Part shown: positions 44,001 through 56,876 of the stretch, in pieces
Numbering within the stretch: position 1 is the stretch's first letter
Layout: each line of letters starts with the position of its first letter
NCBI RefSeq assembly: GCF_040712315.1
Contig: NC_134013.1
Location: 89,534,001 to 89,598,000, forward strand
DNA from: Castanea sativa
Taxonomy: Eukaryota; Streptophyta; Magnoliopsida; Fagales; Fagaceae
Reading direction: 5' to 3'
DNA length: 64,000 nt
Position numbers and translations under genes: made by a program
The notes under the pieces: model-generated
Database searches by the model: none
Seen by the model: the letters and a program-made list of their open reading frames with translations, nothing else
Told to the model about the DNA's origin: nothing

Positions 44001-45902
44001 AAAAAAAAAAAAAAGAACAACTGCTATAATTTCATGAAATTCATAAATAAACTAGCAATGGAGGTTAATAATACCATTTTCAATGATGAAATCAAGTAAA
44101 AGTTCTTACATCTGCTTTAGAGTCCACCACAATTCCAAGAACAGAATCTCCTGCATGAGGCACGTACTGTACAAAGTAACAAATTCACAACATTAAAAGA
44201 AGAGGAAAAATAAGAAAAATAGAAACAAATTGAAAGGCATGTAAAGGACTGCCACAAATTTTTTATTTTGTTTTTGATAAGTATGCGAAGGAAGCCAGGA
44301 ACTATAGCTAACACTTTAGAGATCATCGTCACCCAATCTAATTGAAACAATCAAAGCACCACTGAAGTATACAACAGAAAAAGGAAAACTATCCAATTTC
44401 AATACGGGGTTGGAATAATCACCAGTGAGCACATAATCTAAAACACTTCAAAATTAGTCCAACCTGTTGAAGACCAAAGCTGATAAACTGAAGCGCACCG
44501 TTTCATTAAAGAAGAATCATCAGACGCACCATTTCATTAATGCAAACAACTGAGCCACTGGTCTTGCTCAAACGGTGTCTCATTGGATGTTTAAATGTCA
44601 GTTATCTAGGCACGTAAATCAGTTAGAGAGCTAAGCCTAACTCCCTCCACATTATATAAAGCCAGAGTTACAGTTTTTATTCAGTTAGTGAGATTGTTTA
44701 GTATAAATACAGCATCATACCTCTGAATGTAAATTAAGCAAGGTTTAATACATTTTTCGCTCTTTCATCTCTCTCTCTCTCTCTTAACTTTCTCTACAAT
44801 TCTCAGCAATACTCTTTGTACTTGCTTGTTGTTCATCAATCTTGCTAAACACAGTTAGATTTCTCTGTTAAATTTCTTCATGGTATCAGAGCCTTTGATC
44901 TCTGCAAGCAATTCAACCATGGCAGCATCTAGCTCAGCTATGGCTTCTTCGTCTACAGCCTCCTATTACTTCTGTGAATGGATTATAATATTATGTTCTT
45001 TTCATTGATCACTTCACTAGATTTACTTGGATTTATTTGCTTCAAAGTAAATCTGAGGTCTTTGATAAGTTTGTTCATTTCAAAAACCTGGTTGATAATC
45101 AGTTTTCTGTCAAAATAAAGACCTTCAGGTCTGATGGTGGTGGGGAATACACATCTACCATTTTCAATTCTTATCTGTCCCAAAATGATATCATACATCA
45201 GATTTCTTGCCCAAACACTCCTCAGCAAAATGTTGGTCTTTAATTTGTCCAAATTCCCTTTTTCCACCACTTCTCCATCTTTATCTGCATCCCCATCTTC
45301 AATACCATCCTCAGTGTCTAATCCCTTGTGGCTGTCTAATCTCCTTTATCTTCACTCCACTAATCAGAATTCTCTTTTAGGACCTTACACCTCTTCCACT
45401 ACCTCTCCCCAACCTGATCTCACCTCCTTTCCACCTTTCACTGAGATTTCTACCAATTCATCTCCACAAGACAGTTCAACTATACCTACTTCTGCAGTTC
45501 CCAATTCTGCCATCCTAGTTCCTTCAGTCTCAGCTTCAGCAGAACCTGCCACAGTACCTACCAGCACCACTGACCTTATTCCTATTTCCTCATCCACCAG
45601 CACCATCCAAAATACCCATCCTATGCAGACTAGATCCAAGAGTGGAATTACAAAACCCAAACTATGCTACAAAGCTGTTATGGATTACTCTTACACAGAA
45701 CCTCCCACTTACAAGATTGCTTCTACATATCCAAAGTGGTGTGAAGCTATGGATGCTGAATTCCAGGCTCTTCAAAAACAGGAAACTTGGTCCTTGGTTC
45801 CACCACCTCCTAATGTAAATTTGGTTGGCTGCAAGTGGGTGTTTAAGCTCAAGTTACACAGTGATGGTGAATTAAGCAGGGTTTAATACATTTTTCACTC
45901 TT

Positions 45903-45941
<39 letters not shown>

Positions 45942-47046
45942 CTTTCTCTACAATTCTCAGCAATGCTCTTTGTACTTGCTTGTTGTTCATCAATCTTGTA
46001 AACACAGTTAGATTTCTCTGTTAAATTTCTTCACAACCTAACCCCCCCCCCCCCCCCCCCCCCGTTTTCCACAGTCTCAATTTTTCAGGGTCAGTAAGGA
46101 TCTTCAACAAATTAGTCAAGGTTTATCACATATATTCTTTTCTACCATTCTATTCTAACCGAAGGCATTGCCACCTAAAATAGATTATTGCCATCATTTG
46201 CAGGTTTAACATTAGTGCCTTGGATGCACGGACGTTAATTTGGGATATCATACTTGTGTCGTATCCGTGTCATAACGGTATCCTATCTGCAGTATCATGA
46301 TATAATTTTTCAATGTCCATGCATCCTAGACAATTGCCTACTAGAATACATTGCAATTCCACGTACCATCGGAATGAAAAATACACAATAGGTAAGGTAT
46401 CTGGCTACTGAATTACTAAAAAAAAAAAAAAAAAAAGAGCTTGAACAACATTAAGAATCATAATAAGGTAACAATACACTAGGACATATAAAAATCAAAG
46501 CCTGTAAGGATTGATTTATTTTGTTGACACTCAGCATACAATTTAATACAATACTCACCCTTTTCTGGGAGCTTTCGACCCAATATTTGTTTGGATTTGA
46601 GAACCTGAGCTTTCCAGCCTTCATGACAGAAATAGCATCACAATCCTGAAAATTTACCCAAGATGAATGCCAATCAACCTCTAATCAATGAAAATGGAAT
46701 AAACTTACAATTTTTACTATAAGCTGATTTTTTTTCACGAGGAATCAGGCTGCTTACCAATTACCTCTCCCAAAGCCCCGCAAAAAGTGAGACCTTCGTG
46801 CACAAAATTTTATAAAAAAGAATAAAGTTTACCCATTTGGCTTCTCTATCCCGTTCAAGTGAAAAAAAAAAAAAAAAAAAAAAAAGCTAAGGCAAAGAAC
46901 AGAACAAACCTGTCGGAGACCACCACCGAGTTTTAAGGTTTGGTTAGTCATGTTTGAGAGATCGAGAACGACGTCACCTGGTACCTAAAGCACCCAACAA
47001 AGAATAAAATTGGTTAATTGAGTAACTGTTTGTAACTGGTGAGAAG

Positions 47047-47078
<32 letters not shown>

Positions 47079-47137
47079 GTACTTACGACTGACTGGTCTA
47101 CAAAGCTCGTTGGTGAACTGGTGGGCTTGTTTTCCAT
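38066..47137 (-). CDS. RRP40: Exosome complex core subunit RRP40
   Basis: Ten coding exons: 47137-47087, 46984-46910, 46645-46559, 44166-44110, 42144-42052, 39510-39438, 39288-39213, 38992-38902, 38309-38186 and 38070-38066. All boundaries are GT-AG and the sum is 732 bp (243 residues), close to the usual plant length. The N-terminal part has [12 protein letters not shown] and [20 protein letters not shown]. An S1 RNA-binding domain follows (about residues 72-145: [41 protein letters not shown]). A KH-type domain ends the protein ([28 protein letters not shown]). RRP40 is one of three cap subunits that sit on the nine-subunit exosome ring and guide RNA to 3'-5' processing and decay in nucleus and cytoplasm. 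Three transposons sit in introns 3, 4 and 5 without touching exons. The tiny last exon (A-CG-TGA) is the least certain part; reading through exon 9 would add an unconserved tail. Confidence 0.9.
39691..41160. mobile_element. TIR element in RRP40 intron 5, itself split by a LINE
   Basis: The left end AGGCTGTTTGGTACCTACTT is an imperfect inverted copy of the right end ACACTACTACCAAACAGACCT. The partner locus (60785-60830) lacks everything between, confirming an insertion. The element's own DNA is about 39691-39740 and 41062-41160, and the middle is a nested LINE. Target duplication and class are unclear. Confidence 0.65.
39740..41061 (+). pseudogene. 5'-truncated LINE (L1-type) ORF2 tail
   Basis: Readings show the C-terminal part of plant L1 ORF2: [16 protein letters not shown], then a zf-RVT region ([64 protein letters not shown]), then a degenerate RNase H-like tail (40683-41018). 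In-frame stops at CCC-TAA and after EAITR. It ends with a 3' tail and an A-run (41049-41061) typical of target-primed insertion. No longer functional. Confidence 0.8.
42613..44014 (+). pseudogene. 5'-truncated LINE (L1-type) in RRP40 intron 4
   Basis: The boundaries are precise because the duplicate locus reads straight from GATAAG into AACAACTGCTA. The coding remnant starts in the reverse transcriptase thumb ([21 protein letters not shown], then [20 protein letters not shown]) and continues through the zf-RVT domain ([37 protein letters not shown]). Several expected Trp codons have become stops (GK-TGA-LWRF; WKGV-TAG-KPKIPK), consistent with methyl-C decay. It ends in poly(A) (44000-44014). 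Confidence 0.88.
44465..44880 (+). repeat. 5' LTR of the copia element
   Basis: 416 bp, TG...CA, with a CT-microsatellite near 44768-44785. Confidence 0.9.
45870..46033 (+). repeat. 5'-truncated 3' LTR of the copia element
   Basis: Matches the last ~145 bp of the 5' LTR (from AATTAAGCA onward), with a longer (CT)n run (about 45906-45940) and small indels. Confidence 0.88.
46045..46063. repeat. Poly-C tract in RRP40 intron 3
   Basis: About 20 consecutive C. The pseudogene copy has a C-rich but interrupted counterpart (about 62830-62880). Confidence 0.9.
47048..47074. repeat. (GA)n tract in RRP40 intron 1
   Basis: Short GA run just inside the first intron, within 40 bp of the exon 1 donor. 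Confidence 0.9.
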
Positions 47138-47438
47138 TGTACACCTTTTTTTAGAGAAAGGCCGCCGCGTCTGTCTGTGCTGTTTTTGTTTGAGAATCTC
47201 AGTGATCAGAAATTGGGGTTGTGGGTGTGACTTGTGAGAGCATAAAGAAGAAAGAAGAGTGCAGGGAATTTTTGTTCTTTGAGGTTTGAAGTTTGAACAC
47301 GGCAAGTCGTGTGTGAGGACCGAAACAAATTGAAAACTGAAGGGCCCAAAACTACTTGGGCAGTGGTGAGCTGTGTGGCAAAACGACTTGTCGTATAGAA
47401 TTTGATATAGACATTGCAGTAGCTTTTTTAACTTAGGG

Positions 47439-47639
47439 TCTGTTTGAATACCGCTTATTGCTAAAAATTAAAAACTGAAAATACTGTAGCAAAATAATTT
47501 TTAATGTGTGAATAATACTGTGAGACCCAGTTTTTAAAGTTATTTTTGCTAAAATATGTACTTGCGGGTTTAGTGAATAATGTACGGGAGCCACAGAAAA
47601 ATACCCAAACGCCCACACGCAAGCGCAATCCAAACAGTC
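47439..47639 (-). mobile_element. hAT-like MITE (201 bp) upstream of RRP40
   Basis: Flanked by an exact 8-bp duplication ACTTAGGG (47431-47438 and 47640-47647). The inverted ends are TCTGTTTGAAT and AATCCAAACAGTC. The internal sequence is the reverse-orientation relative of 3803-4123 and 14205-14433 (CTGTAGCAAAATAATTTTTA, GTGAGACCCAGTTTT, GAATAATGTACGGGAGCC). It lies ~300 bp upstream of the RRP40 start codon. Confidence 0.8.
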
Positions 47640-47647
47640 ACTTAGGG

Positions 47648-47840
47648 TATGTTTGAGATCCGCTTATTTTGCTGAAATTAAAAACTTTTTGTTGAAAATA
47701 TTGTAAATAATGGTAAAAGTTAATTGAAATAGTATAGTGAGACTCATAAATAGTATCAAAAAGTGTTATGGTGCCCATGAATAGTAGCAAAAATAAGCTA
47801 AAATAAGCTGGCTTTTTAAGCTAGAGCCAAAAGCACACTT
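47648..47840. mobile_element. Second related MITE, adjoining
   Basis: Begins at the target duplication of its neighbour with TATGTTTGAGATCCGCTTATT and ends near AGAGCCAAAAGCACACTT (inverted match to the start). Shares GTGAGACTCATAAATAGTA-type blocks with the family. The right boundary is approximate. Confidence 0.6.
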
Positions 47841-48516
47841 AATCTTGATTGATTGAGCCACATTTGCTCTCCTCGATTTGTAACATTCCCCCTCAAGAAT
47901 GGAACGTATATGTTGTGCTTGTGCATGCTCATCTTGCAGTGGAGGGTATAAAGATTGATGGAATCTAAGAGCTTTTAGCTAGGATATTAGTAATATGAAG
48001 GGTACGAATCACACATTTACACCTGCTAAGTGGCAATTGATTTCAATGTGAAATGCAATTTAATTGTCACAGAAGAGCAAGACAGCTTGTGGATGTGAAA
48101 TGGGTAAGTCTTGAAGGATTAAACTCAAGTAGTCTTATATTCAGTTTCAACTAATGATCTATTCTTGGAATTCCCAGAGATGAGAGAGTTACCAAGGAAT
48201 AGTCATACACAATACCCTATCATGGATCTCTTGGTACTAGGGCATCCGGCCCAATTTGCATTAGTCAAATATGGCGGTGTTAGTTCATCTTACTTGGTAA
48301 GTATGAGATTTTGTTCCTTGGTGAATTTCACTTATTTTCACCTAATATTAGAGAGTAGTTCAAGAGCATATAATATTGGTAATCTCGAAGTCCTTTAACT
48401 GAGTTAATTGCTTTGAGAATAATTGCTAGCTGTAAGTATCTCATTCACTAAACAATCAAGGTGAAAGTGTTCCCTTTTGTTCTAAAATTAAACAAGAAAT
48501 AGTTAGATTTGAAGCG
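47841..48516. other. Gene-free interval
   Basis: Around 47880-48430 the sequence has a less AT-rich, possibly decayed coding texture (a 77-codon frame at 48165-48398), but I recognise no domain. Confidence 0.4.
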
Positions 48517-48529
48517 TAACAAATTTGTT

Positions 48530-48647
48530 TTTTTTTTTTTTTTACTAATTTAATAGTTACAATGGAAAGAGAAGGGATTTAAACCCTAAATATAATGGAC
48601 ACACCAGAGTCAAAAAATACTAACTAATTGAGCTACAAAAATTTGGA
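48530..48647 (-). mobile_element. SINE with 13-bp target duplication
   Basis: Perfect duplication TAACAAATTTGTT (48517-48529 and 48648-48660). Minus strand: GTAGCTCAATTAGTTAG (box-A-like), GGTTTAAATCCC (box-B-like), then the tail (the plus-strand T-run at 48530-48543). Same family as 10414-10506. Confidence 0.8.
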
Positions 48648-49043
48648 TAACAAATTTGTTAATCATTCCTTTTTGAGTGTATATTTAAAAATTGGGTAAT
48701 ATTAATAAGTATTGTGCGGTATTTGTTAAGAATTCTCTATATAAGTCCCACTTAGTAAAAAGGACAAAAAATTATTAAAAGGATTGTAAAGAAGGATAAA
48801 AAACTACTAAAAAATTGTCAAAAAAGACAAAAGGCTGCAAAAAGTAGAAAGGATGCTAAAATTTTGTGAAAAATTCATTAATCGGTTGTTGTAGCTTTAA
48901 ATTACCTAAAGTGTTTACACAAATCACACGCTTTGAACGCATGTTGCTAAACACTCCATAATAAAGGGGAAAATGAGGAATAAAAAAGCTGGGTGGAGGC
49001 ATTATTTACAAAATTGTCACAACCTGTTTCTTGAAAGCAACTT

Positions 49044-49551
49044 AGGATACGTTTGGTACACTGAATGAGAATTATGACAGGAATTGTAATCTTTATTTCT
49101 AGGAATAAAATGTGTTGTAATGTAATAACTAAACCTATTCATTAGGTCGGTTGTGAGTTATAACATTAAAATGAAACTTAACATTTTATTTTAGGAAATT
49201 TATTACTGATATAATTATATCTTCTTAAAAATTGTTATTTTTAAATTTAAGAGAGATATGTGTTATTTTTTATTTTTATAATTGTTAGATGTATATGGAA
49301 AATTTGTTTATTTGGAAATATATTAAGTTTTGAAATTATTGTACTTACTAAAGAATGGCTAATACAACATTTTAAAGAAGGATAATTATTCCTCATTTTG
49401 AAAAATAACTATTCATAAGGAATGATTATTCCATGTAATAAAAATATAACCAAACTAAAGAATAATTAAACCATAGAAATAACTATTATATTACAGTTAA
49501 AAAAAAACTATTATATTACAGCACCTATTATAGTCTACCAAACATACTCTT
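49044..49551. mobile_element. TIR-bearing non-autonomous transposon (~508 bp)
   Basis: Left end AGGATACGTTTGGTACACT is an imperfect inverted match of the right end AGTCTACCAAACATACTCT. The interior is AT-rich and non-coding, with repeated GGAATGATTATTCC-like half-palindromes. No clear target duplication. Confidence 0.6.
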
Positions 49552-52432
<2,881 letters not shown>

Positions 52433-53190
52433 AGGGGCGGGGGTACAATTGGGAATTGGCCCCTTGGATCCCTTGCTCCTCCATTTGTATGAAGTATGTA
52501 CATTATGAACTAAGCCAATGGCTATTAAGATTGGTGTCTTTGCCTCAAGAAACTTATGAGCGATGATTCATCTCTCTAGAAATTGGAAAACTGCTTTTGA
52601 GCCATGCATATGGTGGAGTTAGACATTCAATTTAGAAATGAGAGATTAAAAAAATAATCTAAAAAAGGTATCAATCGAATATAAATAATAAAATAAATAA
52701 ACAATTATCAACAACTGTAATTGATCTCCATCATTGAGATGCATGGTAATTAAAAGAATTTCTTTCTTAAGTTAAAGAGGGATTCACATGAAGATTTTCG
52801 GGGTTTTGTTTAAGGTGGGATATGTTTTGTGTTTTAAAGTGATAGTGTGGTGCTTTATTTTGGGTGTCAGGTTAGTTTGTTTACAGAGGGGGCAAGCCGC
52901 AAAGTTCAAGGTGGGATTCAGGGACCGATATATATGCATGTACTTAATATGACCAATCAGGGTAGGTCTTCTCACTTGCTTTAATATGAATGTTACTTTT
53001 GGCAAGAATTCTCAATAATGACAAAAAAGGAGGACCCTAGACAGAGCCACTATAGTTTGCATCCTATGCGCTTTTCCTTGTTTTCTCATTTTATTTTATT
53101 TTATTTAATAGAAGTTACTTTGCTCTTTTGAATCTTTGATTTGATCACCAGTTTCCCACTGTGCCCCATCTTTGTTAAAATGTAATTTGA
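52433..53190. repeat. Diverged duplicate of the region upstream of the 56480 gene (partner 55806-56200)
   Basis: Shared in order: a GGGGCGGG...CCCCTTG...GCTCC-type block, ACTAAGCCAATGGCTATT (partner AACCAAACCAATAATGACT), CAAGAAACT...TGATGATTCATCTCTCTAGAAA, then ATGACAAAAAAGGAGGACCC, GCATCCTATGCG and TTTCCCACTGTGC. Non-coding. Confidence 0.65.
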
Positions 53191-54310
53191 ATTGACAAGT
53201 GGTTATCTAACTGTAAAAGAAGAAGCACTTGACAAACAAGATGTTAACAATCTAGTTAATTGAAGAATTAGGTGGCAGCAAAATAATGTTGAAGAAGCGA
53301 AAAAAAAAGTATTAACTTGATTGATTTTGATTATGAAAAACCAAACATATATATATTTTTAATATAAAATTTAGAACTAATAAAGTAATTACATCGCAAA
53401 TAATCATTTAGAGTTAAAGAATATCTCAATATCATAAATAATAAATTACAATATATCAAACAAAATAAAACACAACAATTAATAAGTTTATATATATACT
53501 TAGAGTTTTGAAGAATATATTGGTAAAATTTATAAGCGATCCAAACATGCATATTAGTACTTGAGACCAATATAATAAAAAAAACACACACACATGAATA
53601 ATAATCAATATTTTAATGAAAAAAACATTTATATTTGTAGGAACGAGTTCCTTAATACTGTGATTTAAGATAATAAGCAAGACAAGTGATACAACTAATT
53701 TGTATTATATATGAGTTGGTATTAATCCACAATGGGAAATTTGGAAAAGAACATGCAAAATCATCAAACTGGACCATTCTCTATTTCTTTTGGTATGTTG
53801 TTACAAGGATATTACTCTCAAAAGTGTTTTCAATAGCTTTGTTTCTCTCTCTTTTTGTATTATGTGTCCCCTTTCTCTTTCTTCTTTCTTCCCTTTTATA
53901 TGAGTCATCTCCTTCTTTCTCACTTTTATACCTGTCTACCTAAATAAATTCTGATTTTATTGGGATCTCCTTTTCTAGTTATTCATCATAAACGAAGACT
54001 TCTGGGCCCTTTTTTATTGTTCAAGCTTGTCTTTTTGCATTAAATGCAGTGGTGCCAGGCAGATGACCTTCATTGATGTGGGGGTTGTTGTGGAATCATC
54101 TGGAAATCTTAGAAAGCTACCTCAGTGAAGTTGACCTTCTCTGGGATTTACTTTGGTAGCTTGGACATGACCTTGACACTAGGCTAAGAAGGGCATTGGC
54201 CTGGACTAGTAATCTAAGGTCCTATACTTAAATGAGTTCCATGTTCGAAATAATAAACCCAAAACACAAAACCCAAATGCAACTAAAATCATTCTAACGA
54301 AATCATAACA
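53191..54310. other. Gene-free interval
   Basis: AT-rich. Minus-strand frames at 53331-53680 are hydrophobic, low-complexity readings. No gene supported. The 99-residue gene present after the partner block (56480) has no visible counterpart here. Confidence 0.45.
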
Positions 54311-54315
54311 ACTAT

Positions 54316-55203
54316 TGAAAGTTAGTTTAGACCCCTTTAATAGATTGTTTAACCTAATTTATTAACCAAGTAATTACTTAGATTAATTATTCAGATCTAG
54401 GTTAAACACAAATAAATTATATTATGCAAAGATGCGGAAAAGTAAATAACACTACAATATGATTACTTAGGAAAACCGATGAAACTAACCATTTCAAGGT
54501 AAAAACCTAGGGAGGATTTAACATAGCTAACCTCAAGGTAAACCAAATCCATTATAAGAGAATTGAAATTTTTAACAAATATTTAACCCTAAATATAATG
54601 CTGCCTTTAGTAGTTACTGACTAATATGACCACGTGCAAGCTCCGAATTCACGAACTCATTCTCTTCTTAGATTTACAGCAACACAAACCACCTTACTTG
54701 TGACTTTGAGACTCCACTCAAAGGTTTCAGATTACATTCACTTGTTAATCTTGATGCTTGCAGCAACTAGTTCTACCAATTCTTGATTGTAGTTTTAGCT
54801 CCAGTAGATTTTTGTGTTGTTAGAAGGTACAGAACCTCTCAAATCTCACAAAGAGTATTACACAAGTATTTTTTAGCACCTTCAAAACGTGGTTAGGGTT
54901 TCCCTTTTATATGTGGAGAAGTTAAAGTGAAACCCTAAACATTTTCGTGGACTTGGGCCTGTTTAAAAATTCTGCAAAAAAACTATGTCTACGATTTTCG
55001 ATCGGTCGAGCCTAATTCTCGTCGGTCGAGAAAGGCAGAACCTCACTTTTCTTATCTGCAAACAGCTGGACTTGAAAACTTGAAATACCCTTATTTAAGC
55101 GTTGCCTAAACACCTAGACTATACATTTTTTGATCTTAGTTTGCTAACACAATATAATAATGATTCTAAATATTTAATTCTTAAATCTCTTTAGAACCTA
55201 ACA
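54316..55203 (-). mobile_element. Solo LTR (888 bp)
   Basis: Bounded by a 5-bp duplication ACTAT (54311-54315 and 55204-55208). Reads TGAAAGTTAG...ACCTAACA on the plus strand and TGTTAGG...CTTTCA on the minus strand. The minus strand has ACATATAAAAGGG (plus about 54903-54916), a TATA box that sets the orientation. No internal retrotransposon DNA remains. Confidence 0.8.
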
Positions 55204-56388
55204 ACTATCAATACAAACTCTAAAGTCTAAATAGACATCGAGACAAATTGAAACAAACAAACGTCTCTAAGAATCAAATATACGCTTTATTGTACGTTTG
55301 ACAAATTGAAAAAAACAAATGTCACTAAGAAAGCCATTAGATACCGATCTTTTTTTTTTTGGTCCAGCTCATCATTAATATAAGGTTAATCATATAAATA
55401 ATGCTTGATTTTTGGTTGAGACCAAAGGCTTGTTTGTTGGTCGAGGAAAAAAAAAACATGAAATCAAAGGGTTGTTTGTTTGCCGAGAAAATGAAAGAAA
55501 AGAGGGGAGAGGAGAAAAAAAAAAAAAAAAAAAAAAACCCAAAAGCTAAGCCTAGATCAGCGGTGAGACTCGAGAGATCTTTTTCCTCTCGGTTTCTCTC
55601 TCTCAATCAGTGCAATTGGATATTTTTTATTTACACGTGTCACGTGAGTAACTGACTTCTCTTTAAATGGCAATCTAATAAATGTTTCTATTTGGCACTT
55701 GTATAAAGTTCAATGAGTAAATTAAAATAAGAGTTAAGCGAGTGTAATATCCATCACCCTAAAGTTCAAGAGGTTCCCAACAAATTAACAAAGATATCAA
55801 GAATTTTTGGTGGAGTCGGGAACAATTCATTAGCCCCTTAAACCCCCTGCTCCGCCATTGGAACGTAGTATAGGTGCATTCTAGAGAACCAAACCAATAA
55901 TGACTACGAAGAATATTGACGCCTCAGCACCCAAGAAACTGATAAGTGATGATTTCTCTCTCTAAAACTTGCCAAGTTGGTACATCTCGCTTTCGAGGAT
56001 GTGCTTTATAGGTTTACCTTTGTCGAAAATTCTCACTGATGACAAAAAAGAGGACCCAATAAAGAGCCAATAGGGTGCATCCTATGCGAGTTTTTCCTTG
56101 TTTTTTCCATGTTATAGAAGTCGCCTTGCCCATTGAATAATTGATCACAGCGGTTAATTTCCACTGTGCACTCTGGCAAAATCACTAGTCAAGATTGATC
56201 ACAGCAGAGCAGGTTGAGGATTCACTTCCTTGGAAGATCAATCTCTTAAATTTCTTCCATGTACTCATTACTCGTATCTTTTTTGTTTTGACATTTGTGA
56301 ACATCAGGGTCCCAACATGCAGCAGAATAGGCACCTCTCTTCTTCTATAAAACAGTAGGTCTTTCTCTCTATCTCTCTGATCTCTCTC
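55204..56388. other. Upstream region of the 56480 gene; gene-free
   Basis: Contains an A-tract (about 55517-55538) and, at 55806-56200, the partner of the 52433-53190 duplicate, whose inner part CCCCTGCTCCGCCATTGG resembles a hAT terminus. No ORF is supported. Confidence 0.5.
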
Positions 56389-56397
56389 CTATATATA
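56389..56397 (+). promoter_or_regulatory. TATA box of the small membrane-protein gene
   Basis: CTATATATAG about 85-90 bp upstream of the ATG, just after a CT-rich tract. A second candidate, TATAAAACAG, lies at about 56347. Confidence 0.45.
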
Positions 56398-56479
56398 GTC
56401 ATGACTCATAACTCATTTCCTTTATCTCCAGAAAAAAAAACATAGCTCTAGCTCTAGGATTCTCTCAGATTCAGTTTTA

Positions 56480-56876
56480 ATGGGACGTTCCATGCCCAAG
56501 CCTTTCTCATACGTAATTCCTCTTAACGGGTAACAGTATTAGCTATATATATATTATATAGTACGCTGTTCACTCTTTTTTTTTTAGGTCTCCTGTTTTT
56601 GATAATTTGTTTTCAATTTTTAACAGGGAAGAAAAGTTGCTTATGTACCTTGAAATTGCTGTGCAAATAGTTTACCTCCTGATCCTTATTGTTGCGCTTA
56701 TTTTTGGACTACGCAAGTGTAAACGTAATTCCAGACCCAATATTATTGGTGGTGGGCAAGGCCAAATGCCTGTCAGTCTCAGCTTTACCAGCGATGATGG
56801 CGATGATGATAACAGCAGTGGCCAAATCGCTATGGGTCCAACTTCCCTAGTTGTGAATGCCACGATGGCTTTCTAA
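56480..56876 (+). CDS. Small single-pass membrane protein (99 residues), unrecognised
   Basis: Two exons, 56480-56529 and 56627-56876, joined through a GTAACA...TTTTAACAG intron with Gly17 split (300 bp). Residues 1-17 (MGRSMPKPFSYVIPLNG) are basic and Pro-containing. Residues ~26-44 (EIAVQIVYLLILIVALIFGL) are one hydrophobic helix, followed by RKCKR at 46-50, which by the positive-inside rule places the C-terminus in the cytosol. Then come a Gly-rich turn (NIIGGGQGQ) and an acidic stretch (SDDGDDD, 72-78), ending in NATMAF. The TATA box, a tract-rich leader and good splice signals support a real gene. I do not recognise the family. Without the intron a shorter reading would start at 56607, which I consider less likely. 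Confidence 0.65.

Larger units (their letters stand above)
44465..46033 (+). mobile_element. Deleted Ty1/copia retrotransposon in RRP40 intron 3
   Basis: Flanked by a 5-bp duplication CAACC (44460-44464 and 46034-46038). The 5' LTR is 44465-44880 (TGTTGAAG...TTTCTTCA). A tRNA-iMet primer site TGGTATCAGAGC starts at 44881. The inside has lost gag and protease. Integrase core remains at about 44985-45243 ([29 protein letters not shown]), then a stop and a frame change, a Ser/Thr/Pro-rich spacer with [11 protein letters not shown], and the start of reverse transcriptase ([33 protein letters not shown]). It then jumps into the 3' LTR fragment at about 45870. The partner RRP40 locus lacks the element. 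Confidence 0.92.
37646..46935. repeat. Segmental duplication, functional RRP40 copy (partner 58693-63731)
   Basis: Direct-orientation duplicate covering exons 2-10 and introns. Subtracting three insertions here (39691-41160, 42613-44014 and 44465-46033 plus its target duplication) leaves a length close to the 5.0-kb partner. An ~87-bp stretch flanked by ACTAG in the partner (62336-62425) is missing here at about 44055, consistent with a deletion between short repeats. Confidence 0.93.

Noticed and set aside
45134..45300. N-terminal part of the 250-codon frame in the copia element
   Set aside because: It is out of frame with the integrase that occupies the same bases. Only the later part (spacer and reverse transcriptase start) is a true remnant.
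48165..48398. 77-codon plus-strand frame
   Set aside because: Might be decayed coding DNA, but no domain can be named and no gene structure is visible.
55401..55655. Lys-rich 84-codon frame
   Set aside because: Product of a long A-tract with no supporting features.
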